A DNA stretch of 58,653 nt, from contig QAPD01000104.1 of NCBI GenBank assembly GCA_003052455.1, forward strand, positions 1 to 58,653. The letters run 5' to 3'. Under the pieces are notes generated by a model. The model had not been told where the DNA came from. It saw only the letters and a program-made list of their open reading frames with translations, and made no database searches. Source of the DNA: Sphaerisporangium cinnabarinum (lineage in GTDB: Bacteria; Actinomycetota; Actinomycetes; Actinomycetales; Cellulomonadaceae). The translations under genes were made by a program, and so were the position numbers. Below, one piece after another: positions 16,602 through 24,560 of the stretch. The first letter of the stretch is position 1, and every line of letters starts with the position of its first letter.

Positions 16602-17528
16602 ATGCACGCCGCACACCAGCACCGGGGCAGGACCCCGGAGAACGTCCAGAACATGTCCCAGCCGTTCGGCGAGCGACCCGGGCCGCGCCCGGACTGCCGT
16701 CGTCGTGACGGCTTCCCGCCCGTGCCCGACGATGCGGCCTGGTTCCGCGGCGACGGCCCCCGCGGCCGCGGCGGAGCCCGCCGCGGTGGCGGGCGCGGCT
16801 TCGGCGGCCCGGCCGACGGCGGCCGAGGCTTCGGCCCCGGCGGTCCGGCCGACGAGCGTCGCGAGTTCGGCCCCGGACCGGGAGGCCCCGGGTTCGGCCC
16901 TGGCGGTCCCGGCTTCGGGCCGGGTCACGGCGGTCGCCGGCACGGGGGCCGCGGTCGCGGCCCCGGGCGCGCCGGCCGCGGCGACGTCCGTGCCGCCGTC
17001 CTGCTGCTCCTCGCCGAGCAGCCCATGCACGGGTACCAGGTCATCCAGGAGATCGCGGAGCGCAGCGAGGGCCAGTGGCGCCCGAGCCCCGGCGCGGTCT
17101 ACCCGGCGCTGAACCTGCTCCAGGACGAGGGGCTCGTCGAGCTCTCGGCCGACGGCGGGCGCCGCCTCGCGACGCTCACCGAGGCGGGCACCGCGTACGT
17201 CGCGGAGCACGCCGCCGAGCTGGGCGACCCGTTCGCCGACGCCGCCGGTCGCGGCGGCCGCCCGCGGCGCGAGCTGCGCGCAGGCGTCGAGGCCGTGGCC
17301 GCGGCGGTCCACCAGGTCGCCCGCACCGGCACCGACGAGCAGACGACGGCCGCGGCGGAGCTCCTCGAGCGCACGCGCCGCGAGCTCTACCTGATCCTCG
17401 CGGGCCCGGCCGTCCCCGACACCTCGCCCGACACCGCCCCGGGTGCCACGACGACCGCCGCGGGCGACCGTGCGCCGTCGGGCAACCCGGCGGAGGACGC
17501 CCCGGTCGAGGACGGGCCCACGGCCTGA
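16602..17528 (+). CDS. PadR-family transcriptional regulator with Gly-rich N-terminus
   Basis: A 308-residue protein. Residues about 40-125 are very rich in Gly, Arg, Phe and Pro, with repeated FGPGG-like units, and look disordered. The winged-helix PadR domain follows (about 126-200): AAVLLLLAEQPMHGYQVIQE, then PSPGAVYPALNLLQDEGLVE and the RRLATLTEAG wing, the diagnostic PadR sequence. A C-terminal helical region supports dimerisation, and the tail is Asp/Thr/Ala-rich. ATG 16602 has an AGGAGA site 10 bases upstream. PadR regulators usually repress a transporter or detoxification gene; none is adjacent, and the divergent neighbour is the ddaH-like gene. A symmetric operator overlaps its own promoter. 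Confidence 0.88.
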   Translation: MHAAHQHRGRTPENVQNMSQPFGERPGPRPDCRRRDGFPPVPDDAAWFRGDGPRGRGGARRGGGRGFGGPADGGRGFGPGGPADERREFGPGPGGPGFGPGGPGFGPGHGGRRHGGRGRGPGRAGRGDVRAAVLLLLAEQPMHGYQVIQEIAERSEGQWRPSPGAVYPALNLLQDEGLVELSADGGRRLATLTEAGTAYVAEHAAELGDPFADAAGRGGRPRRELRAGVEAVAAAVHQVARTGTDEQTTAAAELLERTRRELYLILAGPAVPDTSPDTAPGATTTAAGDRAPSGNPAEDAPVEDGPTA

Positions 17529-17541
17529 CCCTCACCCACCC

Positions 17542-17597
17542 CGGACCCGGGGTCGCGCGGCACCGGCGCTGGTCGGTGCGGCGGGGCCCCGGGTCCG
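17542..17597. terminator. Large hairpin between convergent padR and SRPBCC genes
   Basis: Outer arms CGGACCCGGGG (17542-17552) and CCCCGGGTCCG (17587-17597) pair over 11 bases. Inner arms GCACCG and CGGTGC (17560-17565, 17574-17579) extend the structure. Confidence 0.7.
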
Positions 17598-17630
17598 CCG
17601 CGTCCACGGGGCGGCCGGGCCGCCGGTGGG

Positions 17631-18122
17631 CTACCGGCGGGCGTGCAGGCGCTCGTCGAGGCGGCGCAGCGACACGTGCATCATGACGCGCAGCGCGACC
17701 CCGACGAGGGGCGCGGTGACCCCGCGGGGGACAGGCCCGGCGAGGTAGGCCTCCTCCCACCACACGACCCGGCAGCGGCCCGTGCCGAGCGGCACGACCT
17801 CGAAGCCCGCGTCGCCGAGCAGCGCGGGGCCCAGCTTGCGGACCCGCGTGCTGCCCGGGCGGCCCGCCGCCACCGACGGGCGGTCGAGCGACTCGACGAC
17901 CATGCGGTCGGGGAAGCCGCGGCCCGTGCGGCGGACGAGCGGGCCGCTCACCATGGTGAACCGGTCGCCCACCTCGGGGCCCCGGCCCGCCGGGGTCGTC
18001 ATCACGGTGAGCGGGATGAACCGCGGATGGGTCCGCGGGTCCGCGACCCACGCGAACGCGACGGACGCGTCGACGTCGAGCTCGCGCGCGACGGCGACGC
18101 GCCGCACGCCCCGGGTCGTCAC
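17631..18122 (-). CDS. SRPBCC-fold protein
   Basis: A 163-residue single-domain protein of the START/polyketide-cyclase-like fold. The AFAWVADPRTHPRFIPLT segment near the N-terminus is the typical SRPBCC opening after the first strand and helix. VGDRFTMVSGP and FEVVPLGTGRCRVVWWEEAY are the later strands of the cavity. The C-terminal long helix closes the pocket. It starts at GTG 18122, overlapping the TGA of the EcsC gene by 4 bases, so the two are cotranslated. These proteins bind hydrophobic ligands; the ligand here is unknown. Confidence 0.8.
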   Translation of the reverse strand: MTTRGVRRVAVARELDVDASVAFAWVADPRTHPRFIPLTVMTTPAGRGPEVGDRFTMVSGPLVRRTGRGFPDRMVVESLDRPSVAAGRPGSTRVRKLGPALLGDAGFEVVPLGTGRCRVVWWEEAYLAGPVPRGVTAPLVGVALRVMMHVSLRRLDERLHARR

Positions 18123-19036
18123 TCGGCGTCGCGGGCGCGGGAGCGGTCGCGCCGCCCCCGCCCCGGCAGCAGCCGACGACGGCGGCGCGGCTCCGCGTCC
18201 TCGGGGACGGGGACGAGCCGCGGCGGCGCGTCCTGCACGGGCGACTCCACGACCTCGAGGAGCCGGCCGAACACCGACGGCGGCGGCCCGAACGCGCGCC
18301 GCGACTGGGCGATCACGCCGTGCCCGAGCGCCCGTGCCCCCGCCACGCCCACGACGGCTCCGACGCCGAACGGCACGAGCCGGCCGAGCGCGAGCCCGGA
18401 CTGCTTCGCGAGCTGGGTGCGCAGGAACCGGTTGCCGAGCGCCTTGTTGACCTTGACGAGCGTCCCGGCGGGCATGCTCGTCAGGAGCACCTTGCCCCAC
18501 GCGAGGCCCGACCCCTGGGTCGCGCGCTCGACGTCGCGCGCGCCCTTCTCGCCGAGCACCGTGGCGAGCAGGAGCGCCCGACGGCGGCCCACGTCGTCGA
18601 CCGCGATGCCGTGCACGTCCGCCACGGCGAGCGCGAAGGCCGCCGAGGACGCGAAGAACGTCGCGACGTCGCTCGACGTCAGCGCGATCCCCACGCCCGT
18701 CCCGACCGCCGGGAAGGAGGCCGCCGCGCCGACGGCACCGCCCGCCGCCTGGATGACGAGCAGGTACTCGCGCTCGAGGATCCGGACGATCTGAGCGGGG
18801 CTCGCCTCGGGGTTGCGCCGGCGCACCGAGTCCACGTGCGCCCGGATGACGTGCGACGGGATCGTCACCGCCTTGTCGAGCGCGGCGTCGAGCAGCGGGG
18901 TCGGCCGATAGGCGGACCACTCGACCGCGTCCTGCGTCGAGAGGTCCCTGCGCCCGGCGTCCCGGGGCGGGGTCCCGTACTCGGGCACGCCGCCGCGCGG
19001 CACGGGGCTTCTCGAGGGGTCCTGCTGGTACGCCAT
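18119..19036 (-). CDS. EcsC-family protein
   Basis: A 305-residue protein. The central region (about residues 75-235) contains Ala/Gly-rich amphipathic segments such as AAGGAVGAAASFPAVGTGVG and LTSSDVATFFASSAAFALAVADVHG, characteristic of EcsC-domain proteins, whose biochemical function is not established. The C-terminus is strongly basic (RRRRRLLPGRGRRDRSRARD). ATG 19036 has a GGGAGG site upstream. It lies between the OsmC gene and the coupled SRPBCC gene, all on the minus strand, and the three may be one transcript, although OsmC shows its own candidate promoter. Membrane association is likely but not certain. Confidence 0.8.
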   Translation of the reverse strand: MAYQQDPSRSPVPRGGVPEYGTPPRDAGRRDLSTQDAVEWSAYRPTPLLDAALDKAVTIPSHVIRAHVDSVRRRNPEASPAQIVRILEREYLLVIQAAGGAVGAAASFPAVGTGVGIALTSSDVATFFASSAAFALAVADVHGIAVDDVGRRRALLLATVLGEKGARDVERATQGSGLAWGKVLLTSMPAGTLVKVNKALGNRFLRTQLAKQSGLALGRLVPFGVGAVVGVAGARALGHGVIAQSRRAFGPPPSVFGRLLEVVESPVQDAPPRLVPVPEDAEPRRRRRLLPGRGRRDRSRARDAE

Positions 19037-19058
19037 GGCGCCTCCCGTCATCCCGCGG

Positions 19059-19577
19059 TCAGTCCTGGGTCTCGACCTCGCGGCCGGCACCCTCCGGCTG
19101 GAACAGGTACTCGACCTCGGCGCCGGCCTTGACCGTCCGTCCTACCGTGCACGCCTTGTCGATCGCTCGCGCGGCGACGGTGACGAGACGGTCGCGCGCG
19201 TCGTCGTCGAGCGACGTGAGGTCGATGTCGTACGTGCCCGTGATCTTCGGGTAGCGCTCCTCCTCGAGGAGCTTGTCGCCCTGGACGTGGATCGTCACGG
19301 CGTAGTCGTCGCCGAGGCGGCGGGCGAACGTGCGGTCCGTGCTCATGCCCGCGCACGCCGCGAGGGCGATCTTCAGCAGCTCGCCGGGCGTGAACACCGC
19401 ACCCTCGCTCGCCGGGCCGATCGAGACCTCGGCGCCGCGCGCCGACCGGCCCGTGTACGTGCGGGTGCCCGTGCGCTCGACCCACAGCGCGTCGGCCGGG
19501 GCGGGCGACGGCGCGGGGACGTCGTGCGCGGCCTCGTCGGCGGCGTTCAGGGAGCTCTCGGCAGGCTGCGTCGTCAT
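19059..19577 (-). CDS. OsmC/Ohr-family protein
   Basis: A 172-residue protein of the OsmC peroxiredoxin-like family. TPGELLKIALAACAGMSTDRTFARR carries the single conserved helix Cys, and the second region DKACTVGRTVKAGAEV has the downstream Cys of the redox pair. Together they suggest a Cys-based peroxidase acting on organic hydroperoxides. The N-terminal 30 residues are variable and Ala/Pro-rich. Length is slightly above the usual 140 because of this extension. The ATG at 19577 is preceded by GAGGAT and 6 bases, a possible leaderless arrangement. It may be the first gene of the osmC, ecsC and SRPBCC string. Confidence 0.85.
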   Translation of the reverse strand: MTTQPAESSLNAADEAAHDVPAPSPAPADALWVERTGTRTYTGRSARGAEVSIGPASEGAVFTPGELLKIALAACAGMSTDRTFARRLGDDYAVTIHVQGDKLLEEERYPKITGTYDIDLTSLDDDARDRLVTVAARAIDKACTVGRTVKAGAEVEYLFQPEGAGREVETQD

Positions 19578-19583
19578 GCGTGA

Positions 19584-19589
19584 ATCCTC
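19584..19589 (-). promoter_or_regulatory. -10 element, leaderless promoter of osmC-like gene
   Basis: GAGGAT on the minus strand, 6 bases, then ATG at 19577. The same hexamer and spacing occurs before the nucleoside hydrolase gene. Confidence 0.3.
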
Positions 19590-19671
19590 GCACTCGTCGG
19601 GTCGCGGCGTCGGGGCGTCCGCCCTCCGGGGAACGTGCGGCGGGCGCGCGCGATTCCCGCGCGCGCGTGCC

Positions 19672-19699
19672 TGTCACACCGGGGACGGTCGTCCGGTCG
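19672..19699 (+). promoter_or_regulatory. Candidate ECF41-type promoter of SDR gene
   Basis: TGTCACA (19672-19678), 15 bases, then CGGTCG (19694-19699). The same arrangement, TGTCACG-N15-CGGTCG, precedes the flavoprotein gene on the other side of the ECF41 sigma gene. TGTCACA is the published ECF41 -35 motif. Confidence 0.7.
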
Positions 19700-19744
19700 T
19701 GAGGGTGGTGCGCGGCACCCGCCGCGCCGGAGAGAGGAGACATC

Positions 19745-20488
19745 ATGAGAATCGTCGTCGTCGGAGGCACCGGGCTGATCGGGAGCCAGGTCGTGCAGGA
19801 CGTGCGCGACGCCGGGCACGAGGTGGTCGTCGCCGCGCCCAGCACCGGCGTGGACACGTTGTCCGGCACGGGCGTCGACGAGGCGCTCGCGGGTGCTGAC
19901 GTGGTCGTCGACGTGTCGAACTCGCCGTCGTTCGCGGACGACGACGTCCTGCGGTTCTTCGAGACGTCCACCCGCACGCTCCTCGACGCGGAGGCCCGCG
20001 CCGGGATCGGGCACCACGTCGTCCTGTCGATCGTCGGCACGGACCGGACCGACGCCGGCTACCTGCGGGCCAAGGTCGCCCAGGAGCGGCTCGTGCGTGC
20101 TTCCGGGCACGGGTGGTCGGTCGTGCGCGCGACGCAGTTCTTCGAGTTCGCGCGCTCCATCGCGGACGGCGCGACCGTCGACGGCGTGGTGCACATCCCG
20201 CCCGTCGCGTTCCAGCCCGTCGCCTCGTCGGACGTCGCGCGCATCGTGGCCGACGTCGCGACGGGTGTGCCGCTCGCGGACGTCGTCGAGCTCGCGGGGC
20301 CGGAGCGGTTCCGCTTCGACGAGTTCGTCCGCGAGGCGCTCGCGGCGCAGGGCGACGACCGTGAGGTGGTCGCGGACCCGGAGGCGACCTACTTCGGGGC
20401 GCAGCTCGTCGAGGACGCGCTCGTGCCCCAGGGGGAGTCTCTGCGAGGTGCCACGACCTTCGCGCAGCACGCGGAGCGCGTCGCGTGA
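19745..20488 (+). CDS. Atypical SDR / NAD(P)-binding epimerase-like oxidoreductase
   Basis: A 247-residue Rossmann-fold protein. The MRIVVVGGTGLIGSQVV start contains the GxxGxxG dinucleotide motif of NmrA-like atypical SDRs. No classical Tyr-x-x-x-Lys active site is evident, although YLRAKVAQE at about residue 105 is close to the expected position. It matches the epimerase class of COE genes (carboxymuconolactone decarboxylase, oxidoreductase, epimerase) that accompany ECF41 sigma factors. ATG 19745 follows a GAGGAG site. The TGTCACA-type promoter upstream and the ECF41 gene 53 bases downstream support control by that sigma factor. Substrate unknown. Confidence 0.85.
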   Translation: MRIVVVGGTGLIGSQVVQDVRDAGHEVVVAAPSTGVDTLSGTGVDEALAGADVVVDVSNSPSFADDDVLRFFETSTRTLLDAEARAGIGHHVVLSIVGTDRTDAGYLRAKVAQERLVRASGHGWSVVRATQFFEFARSIADGATVDGVVHIPPVAFQPVASSDVARIVADVATGVPLADVVELAGPERFRFDEFVREALAAQGDDREVVADPEATYFGAQLVEDALVPQGESLRGATTFAQHAERVA

Positions 20489-20529
20489 CGTCGTCGTGCG
20501 GCAGGACGGCGCGTGCCTGGTCCGCGTCG

Positions 20530-20535
20530 TAGCGT
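20530..20535 (+). promoter_or_regulatory. -10 element, leaderless promoter of ECF41 gene
   Basis: TAGCGT, 6 bases, then ATG at 20542. It is a housekeeping-type hexamer, unlike the TGTCAC promoters of the flanking genes. Confidence 0.45.
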
Positions 20536-20541
20536 GGCTGC

Positions 20542-21450
20542 ATGAGTCTCGGCCCACGAACGCCCGAGAGCCCCGTCGTCCGGGAGGACGAGGGGGCTCT
20601 CGACGCGTTCCTGAGCGTCCGGTCCCGGCTCTTCGGCATCGCCTACCGCATGCTCGGCAGCGCGACGGAGGCGGAGGACGTCGTGCAGGAGGCGTGGGTC
20701 CGCTGGCAGGGCACCGACCGGTCGGTGGTGCGGAACCCGGCGGCGTTCCTCACGACGACGGTGACGCGGCTCGCGATCAACGCCGCGACGTCCGCTCGTG
20801 CGCGCCGCGAGACGTACGTGGGTCCGTGGCTCCCCGAGCCCGTCGACACCTCGGACGACCCCGCCCTGGGCGCGGAGCGGGCCGAAGCGCTCGAGATCGC
20901 GACCCTCGTGCTCCTCGAACGGCTCGCGCCGGTCGAGCGCGCCGTCTACGTGCTCCGCGAGGCGTTCGACTACCCGTACCGGCGCGTCGCGGAGATCCTC
21001 GACCTGACGGAGGCGAACGCCCGACAGCTCGCGCGTCGGGCGCGGGAGCGGCTCGGCGCGCGCCCGTCGGTCCCGGTGGACCCCGGAGAGCACCGTCGGC
21101 TGCTCGACGAGTTCGTGGCCGCCGCGCACGACGGCGACCTGGCCCGCTTCGAGCGGTACCTGGCCGACGACGTGGTCGCCCGCCCTGACGGCGGCGGGAA
21201 GGTCCACGCGTCGCGCGTCGAGCTCGTCGGGCTCGCGCGGGTGTCGCTGTTCCTCGACAACGTGTGGCGCAAGTACTGGGCGGACGCCGTGGTGCACGTC
21301 GTCGAGGCGAACGGTCGCCCCGCGCTCCTCGTCGTCGTCGACGACGCGCCGTTCGCCCTGGTGTCGCTCGACGTGACGGCGCGAGGGATCGAGCACGTGT
21401 ATCTCCAGGTGAACCCGGAGAAGCTCGGCGGCTACGCGGCCGCGGGCTGA
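20542..21450 (+). CDS. ECF41-family RNA polymerase sigma factor (SigJ-like)
   Basis: A 302-residue extracytoplasmic-function sigma factor. Region 2 (residues about 21-90) contains FGIAYRMLGSATEAEDVVQEAW, and region 4 (about 115-172) has the YRRVAEILDLTEANARQLARRAR helix-turn-helix. It carries the three ECF41 hallmarks: WLPEP in the linker (96-100), DGGGK (216-220) and the NPDKL variant NPEKL (291-295) in the fused C-terminal SnoaL-like domain. In ECF41 proteins this domain modulates the sigma activity, replacing a separate anti-sigma factor. It lies between two oxidoreductase genes that share a TGTCAC-type promoter, the expected COE arrangement. Confidence 0.93.
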   Translation: MSLGPRTPESPVVREDEGALDAFLSVRSRLFGIAYRMLGSATEAEDVVQEAWVRWQGTDRSVVRNPAAFLTTTVTRLAINAATSARARRETYVGPWLPEPVDTSDDPALGAERAEALEIATLVLLERLAPVERAVYVLREAFDYPYRRVAEILDLTEANARQLARRARERLGARPSVPVDPGEHRRLLDEFVAAAHDGDLARFERYLADDVVARPDGGGKVHASRVELVGLARVSLFLDNVWRKYWADAVVHVVEANGRPALLVVVDDAPFALVSLDVTARGIEHVYLQVNPEKLGGYAAAG

Positions 21451-21469
21451 CGCGCGGCCGCGCACCGCC

Positions 21470-22891
21470 TCAGGCGACGCGAGCCGGCTCGTCGCCGTGC
21501 GTCGCCGCAGCCCGTGGCGCGGCGTCAGCGTGCCCGGCGGTGCTCGCCTCGGTGGAGCCGACGTCCGCCCGCGGCACGCCTGCGACGAACGCGGCGCGCG
21601 GACGCTGAACGGCGCTGAGCGAGACGACGTCGCGTCCGAAGACCGCCGCGGTCAGCCAGACCGCCAGGACCCGGACCTTCCGCTCCCAGGTGGGGATCGC
21701 GAGCACGTGGTACCCGCGGTGCGCGAGCCAGGCGAGCGCGCCGCGCACGACGAGCCCGCGGTACTCGAACAGGCCCGTCCCGATCCCGAGCGTCGCCACG
21801 ACACCGAGGCTGCCGTGCCGGTAGGGGTGGGTCGGGCGCCCACGCCGGACGGCGACCAGGTTGCGCGCGAGGCGTCGCCCCTGCCGCACGGCGTGCTGCG
21901 CGTTGGGCACGGTGAGCGCACCCGGTCGGGCGGTCGAGAGATCCGGCACGGCTGCGCCGTCTCCCGCGGCCCAGGCGTCCGGGACGAGCTCGTCGCCGGT
22001 GCCGACCCGGAGGTCCGCTCGCGTGACGACGTACCCCCGAGCATCCACGGGCAGGTCGGTGTGCGTCGCGACGACGGGGTTCGCGGCGTTCCCCGCCGTC
22101 CACACGAGGAGGCCCGAGGCGAACTCCTCCCCGGTCGAGAGCCGGACGACGCCGCCCTCGGCCGACTCGAGCCCGGCGCCCAGGTGGACGTGCGCCCCGC
22201 GGGCCTCGAGCCGGCCGACCACCCAGCGGCCGGGGCGCTCGGTGACCTCGGGCAGGATCCGTGGGCTCCGCTCGACGAGGTGGAACTGCACCTCGGGCGC
22301 GGCGATCTCGGGGTAGAGGTGCAGGAGGTCGTGCGCGAGCGACAGGAGCTCGGCGAAGCCCTCGACCCCCGAGAACCCGCCACCGACGAACGTCACGGTG
22401 AGCAGGCGCTCGCGCTCCGGACCCCGGGGCAGGCTCGCGGCACGGTCGAACGACGTGAGCAGGCGGTCTCGGACGGCGACGGCCTCCTCGACGTGCTTGA
22501 GGCCGATCGCGTGCTCTGCGACGCCCGGGACGGGGAAGACTCGCGTCACGGCGCCTGCGGTGACGACCACGGTGCCGTACGGCAGCCGGTACGCCGGACC
22601 GGACCGGGGCTGGACGACGACCGCGCGGTCCGCGTGGTCGATGCGCGTGACCGTGCCGTCGACGAGGCGCGTCCGGCGCAGGTGGCGTCGGTGCGAGACC
22701 GCTGCGTGGCGTGCCTCGACCGAGCCCGCGACCACCTCGGGAAGGAACGGCTGATAGGTCATGTACGGGCGGGGGTCGACCAGGACGAGCTCGACCTCGC
22801 CGCGCCGCAGCTCGCGCCGCAGGTCCTTCTCGAGCTCCCGGGCCACGGTGAACCCGGCGTAGCCCCCGCCGACGACGACGATCCGTTCCAT
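21470..22891 (-). CDS. FAD-dependent NAD(P)H oxidoreductase, NDH-2-like
   Basis: A 473-residue pyridine-nucleotide-disulfide-type flavoprotein. The N-terminal MERIVVVGGGYAGFTVAREL holds the FAD-binding GxGxxG. The second dinucleotide fold at TVTFVGGGFSGVEGFAELL binds NAD(P)H, and AWAAGDGAAVPDL contacts FAD. This is the pattern of type II NADH dehydrogenases and related quinone reductases. The C-terminal 40 residues are an Ala-rich tail absent from most relatives. Two tandem ATGs (22894 and 22891) follow AGGAGG; the second has the better spacing. Its TGTCACG-N15-CGGTCG promoter matches the SDR gene, so it is a candidate ECF41 target facing the sigma gene. Confidence 0.87.
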   Translation of the reverse strand: MERIVVVGGGYAGFTVARELEKDLRRELRRGEVELVLVDPRPYMTYQPFLPEVVAGSVEARHAAVSHRRHLRRTRLVDGTVTRIDHADRAVVVQPRSGPAYRLPYGTVVVTAGAVTRVFPVPGVAEHAIGLKHVEEAVAVRDRLLTSFDRAASLPRGPERERLLTVTFVGGGFSGVEGFAELLSLAHDLLHLYPEIAAPEVQFHLVERSPRILPEVTERPGRWVVGRLEARGAHVHLGAGLESAEGGVVRLSTGEEFASGLLVWTAGNAANPVVATHTDLPVDARGYVVTRADLRVGTGDELVPDAWAAGDGAAVPDLSTARPGALTVPNAQHAVRQGRRLARNLVAVRRGRPTHPYRHGSLGVVATLGIGTGLFEYRGLVVRGALAWLAHRGYHVLAIPTWERKVRVLAVWLTAAVFGRDVVSLSAVQRPRAAFVAGVPRADVGSTEASTAGHADAAPRAAATHGDEPARVA

Positions 22892-22940
22892 CATGAGCCT
22901 CCTGGTGCTTGTGGGCGCCTCTCCGACGTCCCTACCCCTC

Positions 22941-22968
22941 CGACCGATCCGGACGTCGTCGCGTGACA
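22941..22968 (-). promoter_or_regulatory. Candidate ECF41-type promoter of flavoprotein gene
   Basis: On the minus strand TGTCACG (22968-22962), 15 bases, CGGTCG (22946-22941). Spacing and -10 hexamer are identical to the SDR promoter at 19672-19699. Confidence 0.68.
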
Positions 22969-23041
22969 TGACGTGCGTCACGCCGACCGCGAGGCCGCGA
23001 GGTCGCGGACCGTCGACGTGGGGACTGGCCGGCCGCGGTGT

Positions 23042-23071
23042 TTGACCCACCCCGTGGCGACGACCGACACT
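23042..23071 (+). promoter_or_regulatory. thyA promoter, leaderless
   Basis: TTGACC (23042-23047), 18 bases, GACACT (23066-23071), then 7 bases to GTG 23079. Confidence 0.55.
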
Positions 23072-23078
23072 GGCGACC

Positions 23079-23954
23079 GTGGCCCCCGACGCACCCTCCT
23101 CGACCCTTGCCGTGGCGACCGAGGGCGAGCGTGCGCCGTCGGGCGGCGCGCCCGGGCCCGTGCCCACCCCGTACGAGGACCTCCTGCGCGACGTCCTCGC
23201 GCACGGCACGCCCAAGGGCGACCGCACCGGGACGGGCACGCGCAGCGTGTTCGGCCGCCAGCTCCGGTTCGACCTCGCGCAGGGCTTCCCGCTCATCACG
23301 ACCAAGCGCGTGCACCTCAAGTCGGTCGCGTACGAGCTGCTGTGGTTCCTGCGCGGCGACTCGAACGTGCGCTGGCTCCAGGAGCGTGGCGTGCGCATCT
23401 GGGACGAGTGGGCCGACGCCGACGGCGAGCTCGGCCCGGTCTACGGCGTCCAGTGGCGCTCGTGGCCGACGCCGGACGGCCGGCACGTGGACCAGGTGGC
23501 GCAGGTGATCGAGCAGATCCGGTCGAACCCCGACTCGCGGCGGCACATCGTCTCCGCGTGGAACGTGGGGGAGATCGAGAACATGGCGCTGCCGCCGTGC
23601 CACGCGTTCTTCCAGTTCTACGTGGCCGACGGGAAGCTGTCGTGCCAGCTCTACCAGCGCTCGGCGGACCTCTTCCTCGGCGTGCCGTTCAACATCGCGT
23701 CGTACGCGCTGCTCGTCCACATGGTCGCCGCGCAGACCGGCCTCGAGGTCGGCGACTTCGTCTGGACGGGCGGCGACGTGCACATCTACGACAACCACGT
23801 CGAGCAGGTGCGCGAGCAGCTCACGCGCGAGCCGTACCCGTACCCGACGCTGCGCCTCGCGCCCCGCGACTCGATCGACGCCTACGAGTACGAGGACATC
23901 GAGGTCGTCGGGTACCAGCACCACCCGACGATCAAGGCGCCGATCGCGGTCTGA
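23079..23954 (+). CDS. thyA: Thymidylate synthase
   Basis: A 291-residue ThyA that methylates dUMP to dTMP using methylenetetrahydrofolate. After a variable 27-residue N-terminal extension the enzyme opens with [23 protein letters not shown], containing the phosphate-binding Arg. The catalytic Cys is in [12 protein letters not shown], and the [17 protein letters not shown] dUMP-binding stretch is intact. The C-terminus is the canonical IKAPIAV. The GTG start is set by TTGACC-N18-GACACT lying 7 bases upstream. Its TGA overlaps the folA ATG (TGATG), making a coupled thyA-folA pair that recycles the dihydrofolate produced. Confidence 0.96.
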   Translation: MAPDAPSSTLAVATEGERAPSGGAPGPVPTPYEDLLRDVLAHGTPKGDRTGTGTRSVFGRQLRFDLAQGFPLITTKRVHLKSVAYELLWFLRGDSNVRWLQERGVRIWDEWADADGELGPVYGVQWRSWPTPDGRHVDQVAQVIEQIRSNPDSRRHIVSAWNVGEIENMALPPCHAFFQFYVADGKLSCQLYQRSADLFLGVPFNIASYALLVHMVAAQTGLEVGDFVWTGGDVHIYDNHVEQVREQLTREPYPYPTLRLAPRDSIDAYEYEDIEVVGYQHHPTIKAPIAV

Positions 23955-24502
23955 TGCTCGGACTGATCTGGGCCCAGGCGCGCGACGCCGCCGGGCGGCC
24001 CGTCATCGGCGCGGGCGGCACCATGCCGTGGCACCTGCCCGAGGACCTCGCGCACTTCCGACGCGTCACGTCGGGCCACCCCGTGGTCATGGGCCGCCGC
24101 ACGTGGGACTCGCTCCCGCCGCGGTTCCGGCCCCTGCCGGGGCGCCTCAACGTCGTCGTCACGCGCCAGGAGGCGTGGGTGCTCGACGGCGGCCGCCCCG
24201 CCGACGACGGCGGCGCGCCCGTGCACGTGGCCGGGTCGGTCGACGCGGCGCTCGCGGACGCTCGCGCCGCGGCCCGCGCGAGCGGCTCCGACGAGGTGTG
24301 GGTCATGGGCGGCGCCCAGCTCTACGCCGCGACGCTCGTCGTCGCCGACCGCTGCGTGGTCACCGAGATCGACACCGTGGTCGACGGCGACACGTTCGCC
24401 CCCGAGGTCCCCGCCGGGTGGTCGGTGCACGCGGGCGACTGGGGGACGTCGTCCACCGGGCTGCGCTACCGCGTCGTCACCCACGCCCGCCCCCCTCGCT
24501 GA
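23954..24502 (+). CDS. folA: Dihydrofolate reductase
   Basis: A 182-residue DHFR reducing dihydrofolate with NADPH. It begins [22 protein letters not shown]; the following PWHLPEDLAHFRRVT has the active-site acidic residue and the helix that contacts folate. GHPVVMGRRTWDSLP and the later VWVMGGAQLYA motif form the NADPH site. There is an extra acidic stretch (about 78-90, DGGRPADDGGAPV) compared with E. coli DHFR. The start codon shares its A with the thyA stop codon. A strong hairpin immediately follows the stop, closing the operon. Confidence 0.95.
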   Translation: MLGLIWAQARDAAGRPVIGAGGTMPWHLPEDLAHFRRVTSGHPVVMGRRTWDSLPPRFRPLPGRLNVVVTRQEAWVLDGGRPADDGGAPVHVAGSVDAALADARAAARASGSDEVWVMGGAQLYAATLVVADRCVVTEIDTVVDGDTFAPEVPAGWSVHAGDWGTSSTGLRYRVVTHARPPR

Positions 24503-24553
24503 GTGCGTGAACTCGTCGCGCTCGCACGGTCCGAGCGCGACGAGATCACGCAC
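24503..24553. terminator. Strong bidirectional terminator hairpin
   Basis: Arms of 22 bases at 24503-24524 and 24532-24553 with a single internal mismatch and a 7-base loop, between folA and the convergent nucleoside hydrolase gene. Confidence 0.8.
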
Positions 24554-24560
24554 CCAGCGG

